Source of the DNA: Hyphomicrobium sp. | GTDB lineage: Bacteria > Pseudomonadota > Alphaproteobacteria > Rhizobiales > Hyphomicrobiaceae | Direction: 5' to 3' | Length of the DNA: 42,210 nucleotides | Assembly (NCBI GenBank): GCA_002928955.1 | Contig: PERT01000029.1 | Span: forward strand, 1 to 42,210 | Part shown: piece by piece, positions 1-8,593 of the stretch | How the letters are laid out: every line of letters starts with the position of its first letter | Numbering within the stretch: the first letter of the stretch is position 1 | Translations under genes and position numbers: made by a program | The notes under the pieces: generated by a model | Databases searched by the model: none | Seen by the model: only the letters and a program-made list of their open reading frames with translations | What the model was told of the DNA's origin: nothing

Positions 1-92
1 CAAACCTATGATTCTAGTGTAGCTTTTGCATCTGGCGTTTGGTTTCGAGTCTAGTCCCGAGTGGGGACCAAACGTCAGATGCGCTACACTAG
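1..92 (+). repeat. Palindromic repeat, A half (copy 1)
   Basis: The arms at 14-43 and 67-92 are inverted copies of each other: ctagtgtagc and gcatctgrcgtttggt on the left are mirrored on the right, with four extra t residues in the left arm and a loop at 44-66. The 13 bases before the left arm are also shared with the other copies. The B half that precedes A at 42117 would lie just upstream of base 1, outside the window. The element ends about 40 bases before the best start of the first gene, so the operon promoter must lie in or next to it. Confidence 0.85.
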
Positions 93-131
93 CAGATCCG
101 GATGCGGACCGAAAAAGGAATGATCGACCGA

Positions 132-1121
132 ATGCCATCCCGGCTGGATAACCTGCGTGTTCGAGTAAGAGCGCCAGGCCGGCTGCATCTCGGCTTCCTT
201 GATCTCAATGGCGGCCTCGGCCGCCGCTTTGGTTCGCTCGGTCTCGCCATCGAGGCCCCCGTTACCGAATTGACGGTCAGCCGCGGCGAGGGCCTTGTCG
301 TGACGGGCCTGGAGCAGAAGCGAACAGAGCGGGCAGCCCGCCGTATCGCTCAAGCCTTCGACCTGGCCCTCAATCATCGCATCGAGGTTGTCGAGGCTAT
401 TCCGGCGCACGCGGGTTTGGGCTCGGGTACGCAACTCGCGATCGCGATTGGCTCGGCCATGCTGCGGCTCGAGGGCCGTTCGAGCCCAGCCCATGTCATC
501 GGGGCGGCACTGGACCGCGGCGCCCGCTCGGCCATCGGCATGGCGGCCTTCGAACACGGCGGTTATGTTGTCGACGGCGGTCGCGGCGGCGCCGACCGCC
601 CCCCGCCGGCCATTATGCGGCACCAATTCCCGGAAGAATGGCGCGCGCTGCTGGTGCTCGACCGCAACGGCGAAGGTGTGCACGGCGACAAGGAAGCCAA
701 GGCGTTCGCCAATCTGGCGCCCTTTCCGGAGGCCAAGGCGGGTCACCTTTGTCGCCTCCTGCTGATGCGGCTCGCCCCGGCGTTGATCGAGCACGACATC
801 GAAGGCTTCGGTGCGGCCGTCACCGAGATCCAGGAAATCGTAGGGCGGCATTTCGCGGTGGCTCAAGGGGGCCGGCTGTGGACTTGCCCTGCTGTCGAAG
901 CGCTCGTCAATGCCATGGCCGCCGAAGGGGCGGTCGGAATCGGTCAGAGTTCCTGGGGGCCGACCGGTTTCGCGTTCGTTCCGACCGAAGCTGCGGCTGA
1001 GCGCCTCTATCGTACTTTCGACCAAGACGCTAAAGCCAAGGGGCTCGAGATTCTGGTGGTGCGCGGACGCAATGTCGGCGCCGAGATCGAAGAGCGGACG
1101 CCAGATACCGCTCAGGTCTGA
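132..1121 (+). CDS. mptG: Beta-ribofuranosylaminobenzene 5'-phosphate (beta-RFAP) synthase
   Basis: This enzyme condenses p-aminobenzoate (4-hydroxybenzoate in some archaea) with PRPP, the first committed step of methanopterin-type pterin synthesis. The protein belongs to the GHMP-kinase-like superfamily. A near-N-terminal PGRLHLGFLDL strand and the glycine-rich HAGLGSGTQLA loop are visible, and the length of about 330 residues fits the family. In-frame ATGs exist at 102, 120 and 132. The only Shine-Dalgarno-like run (aagga, 115-119) touches the ATG at 120 and sits 12 bases from that at 132, so I use 132 with moderate confidence. It is the first gene of the H4MPT operon, 16 bases before mtdB, and this gene order is known from methylotrophic Proteobacteria. 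Confidence 0.92.
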   Translation: MPSRLDNLRVRVRAPGRLHLGFLDLNGGLGRRFGSLGLAIEAPVTELTVSRGEGLVVTGLEQKRTERAARRIAQAFDLALNHRIEVVEAIPAHAGLGSGTQLAIAIGSAMLRLEGRSSPAHVIGAALDRGARSAIGMAAFEHGGYVVDGGRGGADRPPPAIMRHQFPEEWRALLVLDRNGEGVHGDKEAKAFANLAPFPEAKAGHLCRLLLMRLAPALIEHDIEGFGAAVTEIQEIVGRHFAVAQGGRLWTCPAVEALVNAMAAEGAVGIGQSSWGPTGFAFVPTEAAAERLYRTFDQDAKAKGLEILVVRGRNVGAEIEERTPDTAQV

Positions 1122-1137
1122 TGGGAAGGACACGCCA

Positions 1138-2043
1138 ATGAACAACGCCACACCGATTCTGCATATGCTCGCACCCCAGAAGCACATGAGCCCGTTCGAT
1201 GTGAACATGGCGGCGGATGCCGGCTACAAAGTCATCATTCCCTACGTCAACGTCGAGCTGACGGAAGTCGCGGGACTCGTTCAGGACGCCATATTCTCGA
1301 GGCCGCCGAATGACGGGGTTCGGACCGGTTTCTTCATGGGCGGCAAGGACGCCATCCTCGCCCTCGACATGATGGAAGCGGCCAAGAAGGCCATGGTCCC
1401 GCCGTTCCAATGCTCGGTGTTCGCCGATCCAGCAGGTTCGTTCACCACGGCCGCCGCGATGGTCGCGTGCGTCGAACGCGTCTTGAAGTTCAAATTCGGG
1501 CGCAGCTGGAAAGGCACCAAGGTCGCTGTGTTCGGCGCGACAGGTGTGGTGGGTTTTGCGTCGTCGATCATCGCTGCGCTCGAAGGCGCGGACGTGCAGC
1601 TTGTGGCCCACCGCGGCGTGGATCGCGTGATCAAGAGCGCGGCGATTTCCAAGCAGCGGTTCGGCGTCGACCTCGAAGCCGTCAACGGTGAGACGGCTGA
1701 CCAAAAGCGCGAAGTCATCGCCAATGCCGAAGTGATCTTCGCCGCAGCCGCAGCAGGCGTGCAGGTGGTGTCGAAGGAGGATAAGGCCATCGCCGGCAAG
1801 CTCCTGGTGATTGCCGACGTCAACGCGGTGCCCCCCCCTGGCGTCGACGGCATGGACCTGTTCATGGACGGCGCACCGCTGCCCGGTTGCAACGCCCTTG
1901 GCGTCGGCCCTCTGGCCATCGGCGATATCAAGTACAAGTGCGAAAGCGGCCTGTTCAAGCAAATGCTGGCCTCCGACGAGCCGCTCGCGCTTGACTTTCG
2001 CCACGCGTACGCACTGGCAAAACAGCTGACCGGTCTGGCTTGA
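1138..2043 (+). CDS. mtdB: NAD(P)-dependent methylene-H4MPT dehydrogenase
   Basis: MtdB oxidises methylene-H4MPT to methenyl-H4MPT with NAD or NADP, the step after Fae in formaldehyde oxidation in the cytoplasm. The 301-residue product has the family's N-terminal pterin-binding domain and a Rossmann motif (FGATGVVG, around residues 132-139). The frame is open further upstream, but the ATG at 1138 has a good ribosome-binding site (gggaagga) and gives the family's usual length. The next gene starts 4 bases after its stop. MtdA-type enzymes share the fold, but the H4MPT operon context favours MtdB. Confidence 0.93.
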   Translation: MNNATPILHMLAPQKHMSPFDVNMAADAGYKVIIPYVNVELTEVAGLVQDAIFSRPPNDGVRTGFFMGGKDAILALDMMEAAKKAMVPPFQCSVFADPAGSFTTAAAMVACVERVLKFKFGRSWKGTKVAVFGATGVVGFASSIIAALEGADVQLVAHRGVDRVIKSAAISKQRFGVDLEAVNGETADQKREVIANAEVIFAAAAAGVQVVSKEDKAIAGKLLVIADVNAVPPPGVDGMDLFMDGAPLPGCNALGVGPLAIGDIKYKCESGLFKQMLASDEPLALDFRHAYALAKQLTGLA

Positions 2044-2047
2044 GATC

Positions 2048-3202
2048 GTGAGCCGTGGCAGCGTTCTCATCGCCGGATTTTCCGGGCGGGCACTTGCGCA
2101 GTCCGCCCGGCGCGCCGGCTACGATCCCATCGTCGTCGACTGTTTCGGCGATCTCGACATGCGCGCCGCCGCCACGTCCAGCGCGTGCCTGCCAGCGCGA
2201 GTGGGGGTCGGCTTCAGCCGCACGCCGCTGATCCGGGCGCTGGAACGGCTCGCCGCCGATGCGCCCTCACCCCCGATCGGGCTGGTGCTGGGGGCCGGGT
2301 TCGAAAGCAATCCGCAGCTCATCGCAGCGCTCGGCCAAAATTTCACGCTGCTCGGCAATTCAGCAGACGTGGTGCGCCGCGTGAAGAGCCCAACCGATTT
2401 TTTCAGCGCGCTCGTGCGGCTCGGTATCCGGCATCCGGAGACGCAGCTGACCCCACCGTCACGGGCCGAGGGCTGGCTGACGAAGCGCATCGGAGGCAGC
2501 GGCGGCATCCACATCCAGGATTGTCCCGCATCGGTCGTTCCGGACGCGCGGCGATACTTCCAGCGCCGTATCGGGGGAGACGCGATATCGGTCCTTGGTG
2601 TCGCGAGCCCGCGCGGCACGGCGTTCGGCATGAGCCGCCAATGGGTCAACCCTCGCGGACGGCACCCCTACAGGTATGGCGGCGCGGCCGGGCCATTGAC
2701 GCTCGATGAAGACCTCGAAGCGCGGTTGATCGACTGCGCTCTTGCGGTGGAACGAGAATTCGGACTTAATGGTCTGATATCATTAGATTTCATGATCGAC
2801 GGCGGCGAACCCAGCCTGATCGAGGTCAACGCGCGCCCTGGCGCGTCGCTCGACGTGCTCGACGACAGCGCCGGCAACTTGTTTCGCGCACATGTGTCGG
2901 CCTTCATGGGCAACGAGAACCCGGCCGATCTCTTGCAAGCCGGCTGGCATCCGCCCGAGGCGGCAGCCAGCGCATATCTCTATGCCGACCGCGGCCCGCT
3001 GACGGTCCCTGCGATAGACTGGCCCGCCTGGGCTGTGGACCAGCCGTCGGTGGGATCGCTGATCGCCGAAGGCCAACCCATCGCCACCGTGCGGGTAGAA
3101 GCCGCGAACGCCGATGCCGCCGAACAGCTGTGCCGTGAGCGCTTGGGCAGCCTTGAGAAGATGCTGTATGAAGGCTCGCCAGGGGAGACACCATACTCAT
3201 GA
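2048..3202 (+). CDS. ATP-grasp ligase of the H4MPT/methylofuran cluster (COG2232-like, MfnD-like)
   Basis: The N-terminus (SVLIAGFSGRALAQSARRAGY) looks like the preATP-grasp domain of COG2232 carboligases. The C-terminal half carries ATP-grasp features: TKRIGGSGG for the nucleotide lid and SLIEVNARPGASLD for the metal-binding Glu/Asn. The archaeal member of this group, MfnD, ligates glutamate to tyramine in methanofuran synthesis. Bacterial methylofuran carries a tyrosine core with a poly-glutamate tail, so glutamate ligation is the natural inference, but the substrate is not shown here. The start is GTG, 4 bases after mtdB. The stop overlaps the mch start by 4 bases (ATGA), so translation is probably coupled. 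Confidence 0.85.
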   Translation: MSRGSVLIAGFSGRALAQSARRAGYDPIVVDCFGDLDMRAAATSSACLPARVGVGFSRTPLIRALERLAADAPSPPIGLVLGAGFESNPQLIAALGQNFTLLGNSADVVRRVKSPTDFFSALVRLGIRHPETQLTPPSRAEGWLTKRIGGSGGIHIQDCPASVVPDARRYFQRRIGGDAISVLGVASPRGTAFGMSRQWVNPRGRHPYRYGGAAGPLTLDEDLEARLIDCALAVEREFGLNGLISLDFMIDGGEPSLIEVNARPGASLDVLDDSAGNLFRAHVSAFMGNENPADLLQAGWHPPEAAASAYLYADRGPLTVPAIDWPAWAVDQPSVGSLIAEGQPIATVRVEAANADAAEQLCRERLGSLEKMLYEGSPGETPYS

Positions 3203-4170
3203 AAATACAAAATTTGTCAGTGCCGAGTGTCAACGCGCGGGCCGCAAAGATTGTTGACGGTATCGTTGCCAACGCCAAAGCGTTGCGTTGCGCTGTCAGC
3301 ACGGGCGAGGCCGGTGAGCGACGCATAGATCTGGGCGCCAACGTGCATGGCGGGCTCGAGGCAGGGCGGCTGCTCGGAGAAGTGTGCATGGGCGGGTTCG
3401 GCACCGTTGCGCTCACGACCGCGTCGGGTCTGGATCGCTGGCCACTGGGCGTCGCCGTGCATTCCTCGAACCCCGTTGTTGCGTGTCTGGCCAGCCAGTA
3501 CGCGGGCTGGACCATCACCGAAGAGGCAAGCGGCTTTTTCGCACTTGGGTCAGGCCCGGCGCGAGCGCTTTCCCGTGTCGAGACACTCTACCAGGAACTC
3601 GGCTACGTCGATCATCACGGCAGCGGCGCCCTGGTGATCGAGGGCGACAAGGCACCACCGGCGTCAGTCGCGACCAACGTGGCGAGCGCCTGCGGCATCC
3701 GGCCATCCGACCTGACCATTCTCTATGCGCCGACCGGAAGCCTCGCAGGCACCGTGCAGATCGCGGCACGCGTGCTCGAAGTCGCGCTTCACAAGGCGCA
3801 CGCCCTGCACTTCCCGTTGCACAACATCGTCGACGGCTATGGCGTGGCGCCGCTCGCCCCTCCGGTCCCGGATTTCGTCAAGGCCATGGGTCGCACCAAT
3901 GACGCGATCATCTACGGCGGACGCATCCAGCTGTTCGTGAACGGTTCCGACGACGAGGCCAAGAAGCTCGCGGACAACCTTCCGTCGAGCACGTCGTCAG
4001 CCTACGGCAAGCCGTTCGCGGAGACATTTGCCGAGGTCAATGGCGACTTCTACAAGATCGACCCGATGCTCTTCAGCCCGGCCCTGGTGACTGTTTCGAA
4101 TTTGGATACCGGCCGATCGTTCCATGCCGGGCACCGGGCGCCGGAGATTGTCGATGCCAGCTTCAGCTGA
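3199..4170 (+). CDS. mch: Methenyl-H4MPT cyclohydrolase
   Basis: Mch hydrolyses methenyl-H4MPT to formyl-H4MPT, between MtdB and the Fhc complex. The 323-residue length and the TGEAGERRIDLGANVHGG region near residues 35-52 match the family throughout. The ATG at 3199 has aggggag at 3181-3187 and overlaps the preceding stop by 4 bases. It lies between two different ATP-grasp genes, the arrangement known from Methylobacterium-type H4MPT clusters. Confidence 0.95.
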   Translation: MKIQNLSVPSVNARAAKIVDGIVANAKALRCAVSTGEAGERRIDLGANVHGGLEAGRLLGEVCMGGFGTVALTTASGLDRWPLGVAVHSSNPVVACLASQYAGWTITEEASGFFALGSGPARALSRVETLYQELGYVDHHGSGALVIEGDKAPPASVATNVASACGIRPSDLTILYAPTGSLAGTVQIAARVLEVALHKAHALHFPLHNIVDGYGVAPLAPPVPDFVKAMGRTNDAIIYGGRIQLFVNGSDDEAKKLADNLPSSTSSAYGKPFAETFAEVNGDFYKIDPMLFSPALVTVSNLDTGRSFHAGHRAPEIVDASFS

Positions 4171-5086
4171 CGGTGGCGGCGCGAGATCCGCCCCTCGACG
4201 CATCGCACTGTTCGTCGAGGAAGGCGGCGGCGACTGGCATGCGCGCCGGCTCGGACGCGCCCTGGAAACGCGCGGTGCGGTCGTCTTCGTGACGAGCCTC
4301 AACAGATGCGCCTTCGACACCAAGATGCCGTCCGGTCTGGACATTCCCGGACTGGCCGGCACGTTGCCGGACGGCGCGTTCGTCCGGTCCGTGTCGGCGG
4401 GCAGCCTGGAGCAGATTACGCTCCGCCTCGGCATTCTTCATGCGCTGGAGGCGAGTGGCGTGCGGGTCTGGAACAATGCCCGCGCCATCGAACGCTGCGT
4501 CGATAAATCGACCGCGACGTGGCGATTTCAGCGGGCTGGATTGCCAACCCCCGCGACGCGGACCGTGGAAGGTCGCGATGCCGCCAAGGCCCATCGGCAA
4601 GGGCGCGGAACGCTCGTCCTCAAGCCGCTGTTCGGTTCGCAAGGCAACGGCGTCCGGCGGGTGGGGGAGAGTGACGATCTTCCGCCGCCCGAGGACGTCG
4701 GCAACGTCTACTACCTGCAGGAGTATCTTCGCGGCCCGACCGACGCGACGTTCGAAGATTGGCGGGTGTTCGTTTCCCGTGGCCGGATACTGTCGGCGAT
4801 GGTCAGGCGGGGAAAGTCTTGGATCACCAATGTCCACCAGGGCGCCGAACCGCGCTGCCATGACCCCGACGCGGAGATGTGTTCTCTGGCGATGAGAGCC
4901 GCGCAAGCCGTGGGTGCCGACTATGCCGGCGTCGATCTCATTCGCGATGCCGGTGGGCGCTTGCTTGTTCTCGAAATCAACTCAAATCCAGCCTGGAAAG
5001 GGCTGCAGAGCGTAAGCACGATCGACATCGCCGATACGCTTTCGGCTGACTTCCTGGCCGATGTCGAGGGCTCTCTGGTCCGATGA
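4154..5086 (+). CDS. RimK-type ATP-grasp ligase of the H4MPT cluster
   Basis: This is a 310-residue RimK/GshB-like ATP-grasp enzyme. Visible features are LVLKPLFGSQGNGV (nucleotide lid), YLQEYLRGP, EDWRVFVSRGRILSAMVR, and VLEINSNPAWKG (metal-binding Glu and Asn). RimK relatives add glutamate or similar acids to cofactors; the archaeal MptN modifies H4MPT and CofF modifies F420. Glutamylation of methylofuran or of the pterin side chain is therefore inferred. The ATG at 4154 follows cggag with good spacing and is preferred to the upstream ATG at 4124. It overlaps mch by 17 bases and the next gene by 4. Confidence 0.85.
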   Translation: MPASADGGGARSAPRRIALFVEEGGGDWHARRLGRALETRGAVVFVTSLNRCAFDTKMPSGLDIPGLAGTLPDGAFVRSVSAGSLEQITLRLGILHALEASGVRVWNNARAIERCVDKSTATWRFQRAGLPTPATRTVEGRDAAKAHRQGRGTLVLKPLFGSQGNGVRRVGESDDLPPPEDVGNVYYLQEYLRGPTDATFEDWRVFVSRGRILSAMVRRGKSWITNVHQGAEPRCHDPDAEMCSLAMRAAQAVGADYAGVDLIRDAGGRLLVLEINSNPAWKGLQSVSTIDIADTLSADFLADVEGSLVR

Positions 5087-5952
5087 CGGCGCTCCTCTCT
5101 CCGCGGGCGATCGAAGCCGCCTACCTTGCCGCCACACGGGCTGAACTGACCGCGCTCAAGCCCGGTAATGTCCATACGTTCGCGCCGGGCCATAAAATGC
5201 AAGTCTGGCATTTCGAGAAGAGTGCGGAGGCGTCGGCCCCGTGGATCGCCGATCCCAAGCTCGGGGTCGGCTCACGGATCCTGGGTGGGATGGAAGCGAG
5301 TTTCGCGGTTGCAGGCTGCAATACCAACCTCGGCATCCTGCTGCTCGCGGCACCGTTGGCACGGGCCGCGGATGGCTGCATCGAGGGGGTCGACTTGCGC
5401 GCACGTTTGCGTTGCGTGCTCGCAGGGCTCGACCTCGACGACGCGCGACATGCGTTCAAGGCCATTGCGTTGGCCAACCCGGGCGGGCTCGGTGCAGTTG
5501 ACGCAGAGGACGTCAGCCACCCGCCGAGCGTCAGTTTGTTGGAAGCCATGCGGCTCGCGGCCGGGCGGGACCGAATTTCTCGCGCCTATGTCACGGATTT
5601 GGAGGACGTATTCGGCACAGCCTTGCCGATCCTGGCCGAGGCGAGAGCTCTGGGGGCCACGGTGGGGTTCGACGTCACCACGCTGCACATGGCGTTGCTC
5701 GCGACGTTTCCCGATAGCCATATCGCCCGGAAGCACGGCTTACAGACCGCATCCGCCGTGATGGCCGCGGCCGAGGCGCGCCGTGCCGCATGGTTCCCGG
5801 TAGCGGGACCAAAATCGGTCCCGGATCTCCTCGAATTTGACCAATATCTCAAAAATCGAGGCATTAACCCAGGCACCACGGCGGATTTCGTCGTTGCAAC
5901 ACTCTTTGCCGATGAACTCATGGCGCGGATCGACGCACATATTGCAAGCTGA
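5083..5952 (+). CDS. CitG-like (triphosphoribosyl-dephospho-CoA synthase family) protein
   Basis: The 289-residue product belongs to the CitG/MdcB family. Near the N-terminus it has LKPGNVHTFAPGHKM, and further on GCNTNLGILLLAAPLA, both typical of that family. CitG transfers a ribosyl unit from ATP to dephospho-CoA to make the citrate-lyase prosthetic group precursor. No citrate or malonate lyase genes are present here. The gene is the last of the H4MPT operon and overlaps the RimK-type gene by 4 bases, so a role in building the ribosyl part of H4MPT, or of another C1 cofactor, is a reasonable inference. CitG-like genes are known in H4MPT clusters of methylotrophs, but their reaction is not settled. 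Confidence 0.82.
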   Translation: MTALLSPRAIEAAYLAATRAELTALKPGNVHTFAPGHKMQVWHFEKSAEASAPWIADPKLGVGSRILGGMEASFAVAGCNTNLGILLLAAPLARAADGCIEGVDLRARLRCVLAGLDLDDARHAFKAIALANPGGLGAVDAEDVSHPPSVSLLEAMRLAAGRDRISRAYVTDLEDVFGTALPILAEARALGATVGFDVTTLHMALLATFPDSHIARKHGLQTASAVMAAAEARRAAWFPVAGPKSVPDLLEFDQYLKNRGINPGTTADFVVATLFADELMARIDAHIAS

Positions 5953-6156
5953 CCCCCCTTGTCGAAAGTAGGATACTGGCGTTATTAGGCCGCGGTGCTC
6001 CGGGCACCGCTATCTGGCCAACCGGTCCGTCGACATCGTATGTCTTCGGGCGCTGCTAACAGGGATAGCTCGGAACCACCGAGACCAGCTGGCGGCCGGA
6101 CCTTGTCCCCCGCTTCACACGCTGTCCTTATGTTCAATCTGGGAGGATCACCCCAC
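5953..6156 (+). promoter_or_regulatory. Leader and promoter region of fae
   Basis: This 204-base gap between the CitG-like gene and fae holds no convincing gene, although the fae frame stays open back to 5995. A 7-bp stem with a 5-base loop lies at 5992-6010 (gcggtgc/gcaccgc). It is not followed by a T run, so it could be a leader structure or a weak terminator of the upstream operon. A strong ribosome-binding site, gggagga, lies at 6141-6147. The long leader suggests fae has its own promoter, as expected for a very highly expressed protein. I could not pick a -35/-10 pair with confidence. Confidence 0.45.
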
Positions 6157-6669
6157 ATGGCCAAAATCAATAAAGTTATGGTTGGCGAGTCGCTTGTTGG
6201 CGACGGCAACGAAATCGCTCACATCGATCTCATCATCGGGCCGCGGGGTTCGGCCGCGGAGACCGCGTTCTGCAACGCGCTGACGAACAACAAGGACGGC
6301 TTCACGACACTGCTTGCCGTGATCGCGCCGAACCTCGCCTGCAAGCCGAACACCATTCTCTACAACAAGGTGACGATCAAAGACGCCCGCCAGGCCGTCC
6401 AAATGTTCGGACCGGCCCAGTACGCTGTCGCCAAGGCCGTTCAGGATTCGGTCGCCGAGGGCGTGATCCCAGCCGCTGAAGCCGACGACGTCTACGTCGC
6501 CGTTGGCGTATTCATCCACTGGGAAGCCGCTGACGACGCCAAGATCCAGGACTTCAACTATCGCGCCACCAAGGAAGCCATCGCACGCGCCGTCTCGGGC
6601 AAGCCGACGGCCGCCGAAGCAACCGCTCAGCGCAACTCGGCCAGCCATCCGTTCGCTGCCAAGTCGTAA
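6157..6669 (+). CDS. fae: Formaldehyde-activating enzyme
   Basis: Fae catalyses condensation of formaldehyde with H4MPT to methylene-H4MPT, the entry point of the pathway in the cytoplasm. The 170-residue protein matches the family end to end. The conserved catalytic histidine is His22 ([10 protein letters not shown]), and the FIHWEA segment is present. The ATG at 6157 is 9 bases after gggagga and gives the exact family length, so I reject the longer frame from 5995. It lies downstream of mtdB and mch but behind its own leader, and an intrinsic terminator follows. Confidence 0.97.
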   Translation: MAKINKVMVGESLVGDGNEIAHIDLIIGPRGSAAETAFCNALTNNKDGFTTLLAVIAPNLACKPNTILYNKVTIKDARQAVQMFGPAQYAVAKAVQDSVAEGVIPAAEADDVYVAVGVFIHWEAADDAKIQDFNYRATKEAIARAVSGKPTAAEATAQRNSASHPFAAKS

Positions 6670-6742
6670 CGAGCGGCTGACGGATCGACCGGCGATCGGT
6701 GCAAGCCGGACGCAGCTTGGTCGACACCCTCAGAAAGACATC

Positions 6743-7462
6743 TCAAAGGCCGGCGACCCGTTCAAGGTCGCCGGCTTTTATCTGTCCGGAGTGCAGTGCC
6801 GTTGCGACCAGGGCGCCGGCCACCCCAATCGCCGCCAAAGCTTCGAGATCAGCCACGTGACGAACGCCGCCTGCCGCTATCACCTGCCGCCCCTCGGCGC
6901 GGGCGATGATGCCCCACAGGCGCTCGAAGTCCGGCCCGGCACCCGAGCCGACCCGCCCCAGCGTCATCACGATCATGGTCTCAGGCCACAAATCCGGACG
7001 CACCAGCAGGTCAGGTGGACCGAGGAAGTCGTTGCCCCTGAAATCAAGGGATAGAATGCCGGGTTTGGCCGCTGCATGGGGGCTGCCGGGCGGCATGGCT
7101 TCAAGGCTCGATATGGCCCCGAGCGATTCGCTGCCGATGACGTAACGGAGCCGTCGATCCGATAACGCGGCATGAGCGGCACTTGGTGGCCGCCCGTCGT
7201 CGACCCAGAGTTCGATGTCCGGCAGGGCGCTTGAGGTGGCGCTGACGGCCTCGCGATTGGGCGCGCCGCCGGCGATTGCGTCAAGATCAGCCACGTACAT
7301 GGCCGGGAAGGCGTGCAAGGCCCGATAGCCCAGCGCGACACTGACAGGATCGCAGCGTCCGGGCGATAGCGCGGTCTCGATCGGCAGATAATGCGAGCGG
7401 TCGCCGCCGGTCGCGTGGACAACGACACCGCCCTTGAAGTCGAGGACCGGGATCACAAGCAT
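6743..7462 (-). CDS. HisA/HisF-related TIM-barrel protein of the C1 cluster
   Basis: The 239-residue product resembles HisA (the ProFAR isomerase family): MLVIPVLDFKGG at the N-terminus, AMYVADLDAIAGG in the middle and VIAAGGVRHVADL near the end. HisA-related proteins of this type occur in methanogens and in H4MPT-dependent methylotrophs outside histidine operons, and no other his gene is nearby. A role in pterin or methylofuran synthesis is inferred from context. The ATG at 7462 has aggag upstream. It is convergent with fae and divergent from the MfnF-like gene, sharing about 70 bases of promoter region (7463-7532) with it. Confidence 0.85.
   Translation of the reverse strand: MLVIPVLDFKGGVVVHATGGDRSHYLPIETALSPGRCDPVSVALGYRALHAFPAMYVADLDAIAGGAPNREAVSATSSALPDIELWVDDGRPPSAAHAALSDRRLRYVIGSESLGAISSLEAMPPGSPHAAAKPGILSLDFRGNDFLGPPDLLVRPDLWPETMIVMTLGRVGSGAGPDFERLWGIIARAEGRQVIAAGGVRHVADLEALAAIGVAGALVATALHSGQIKAGDLERVAGL
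6749..6779 (+). terminator. Intrinsic terminator of fae
   Basis: A perfect 10-bp stem (6749-6758 with 6766-6775) and a 7-base loop are followed by tttt at 6776-6779 on the plus strand. The hairpin lies 80 bases past the fae stop. It is also part of the last codons of the HisA-like gene on the other strand. Confidence 0.8.
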
Positions 7463-7532
7463 CGGTTTGTCTCCTGCGTCCAGTCATGTAACACGGGGTC
7501 GATAAAATCGGGAGCTTGGCCGGGAGGCGGGC

Positions 7533-8579
7533 ATGTCCATCAAAACCGAAAACATCACGTCCGGGCTCGATATCGGCGGCGCACACCTCAAGGTGGCGCT
7601 GGCTCAAGGCGGCCGGGTCGTCGCCGCTGAACAGTTCGTGTGCCCGCTGTGGCAGGGGCTCGACAGGCTCGATGCCGCGCTTGCCGCCGCGCGACCCTTG
7701 ACGACCAAGGCACAGCTCGTCGGTATCACGATGACCGGCGAGCTCTCCGACGTTTTCGAAAACCGCCGTCAGGGGGTGGAGACGCTGGTCGGGCGTCTTT
7801 CCGAAGAGTTCGGCACCGGCACCCGGTTCTGGATTGGGCCGAATGGTTTCGGCTCCGCAACGGACGCCGTCGCAAACCACGCGCTTGTCGGCTCGACCAA
7901 CTTCCTCGCGACTGCGGCACTGGTCGGCCAGCAGATTTCCGACGCCCTGGTTGTCGATTTCGGCTCAACGACGACCGACATTGTCCCCGTTTTGGGGGGC
8001 GCCCCATCCCCGCGCGGGTTGACGGATGCGAAGCGGCAAGCCACCGGAGAACTGGTCTACACCGGCTACACGCGCACCGCTGTGATGGGTATTGCCCAGC
8101 GCGCGCCGATGGATGGACAGTGGGTTACCCTCGCGCGCGAGTATCTGGCGACGATGGCAGACGTCCGCCGCATCCTCGGTGCGGACCTCGCTGAAGTCGA
8201 TCAGCATGCGACCGCCGACGGGAAAGGCAAGACGCAGCCGGAAAGCCTGACGCGGTTCGCCCGAATGCTGGGCCGGGACGCGAGCGATGCGCCGACGTCT
8301 GCATGGCTGATCGCCGCGAATTTCGTGCAGCAAGAACAGATGCGATCGATCGAGGACGGTGTGCGGCTGGTGCTCTCCGCCCACCACATGCCCACCGACG
8401 CGCCGATTGTCGCGGCTGGGATCGGGGCAGAAGCGATCGACTTGATCGCCCGTGCCCTTGGCCGGCCGTGCCTGGCGTTCGGCGGCCTCATCGGGGCGCA
8501 ACCCGACGTCGCGCGCAAAGCCACATGGAGCGCGCCGGCCGCGGCGCTTGCGGTGCTGCTGGCGAGCGTGGCCAAATAG
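7533..8579 (+). CDS. mfnF: H4MPT-linked C1-transfer protein, MfnF-like
   Basis: The 348-residue protein has the ASKHA (hydantoinase/acetate-kinase-like) fold with two phosphate motifs: GLDIGGAHLK (residues 11-20) and VVDFGSTTTDIVP (140-152). This is the family known in methylotrophs as the H4MPT-linked C1 transfer pathway protein. Archaeal MfnF of this family joins the aminomethylfuran unit to the glutamyl-tyramine part of methanofuran. The same role for methylofuran is inferred. ATG at 7533 follows ggagg. It is on the opposite strand to mfnB and mfnE and ends 15 bases from the stop of the DUF447 gene. Confidence 0.88.
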   Translation: MSIKTENITSGLDIGGAHLKVALAQGGRVVAAEQFVCPLWQGLDRLDAALAAARPLTTKAQLVGITMTGELSDVFENRRQGVETLVGRLSEEFGTGTRFWIGPNGFGSATDAVANHALVGSTNFLATAALVGQQISDALVVDFGSTTTDIVPVLGGAPSPRGLTDAKRQATGELVYTGYTRTAVMGIAQRAPMDGQWVTLAREYLATMADVRRILGADLAEVDQHATADGKGKTQPESLTRFARMLGRDASDAPTSAWLIAANFVQQEQMRSIEDGVRLVLSAHHMPTDAPIVAAGIGAEAIDLIARALGRPCLAFGGLIGAQPDVARKATWSAPAAALAVLLASVAK

Positions 8580-8593
8580 CCTGAGCCTGCGGA

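Noticed and set aside
84-1208. 374-codon frame antisense to the beta-RFAP synthase gene
   Set aside because: It is a shadow of the real gene, with no motif and no ribosome-binding site.
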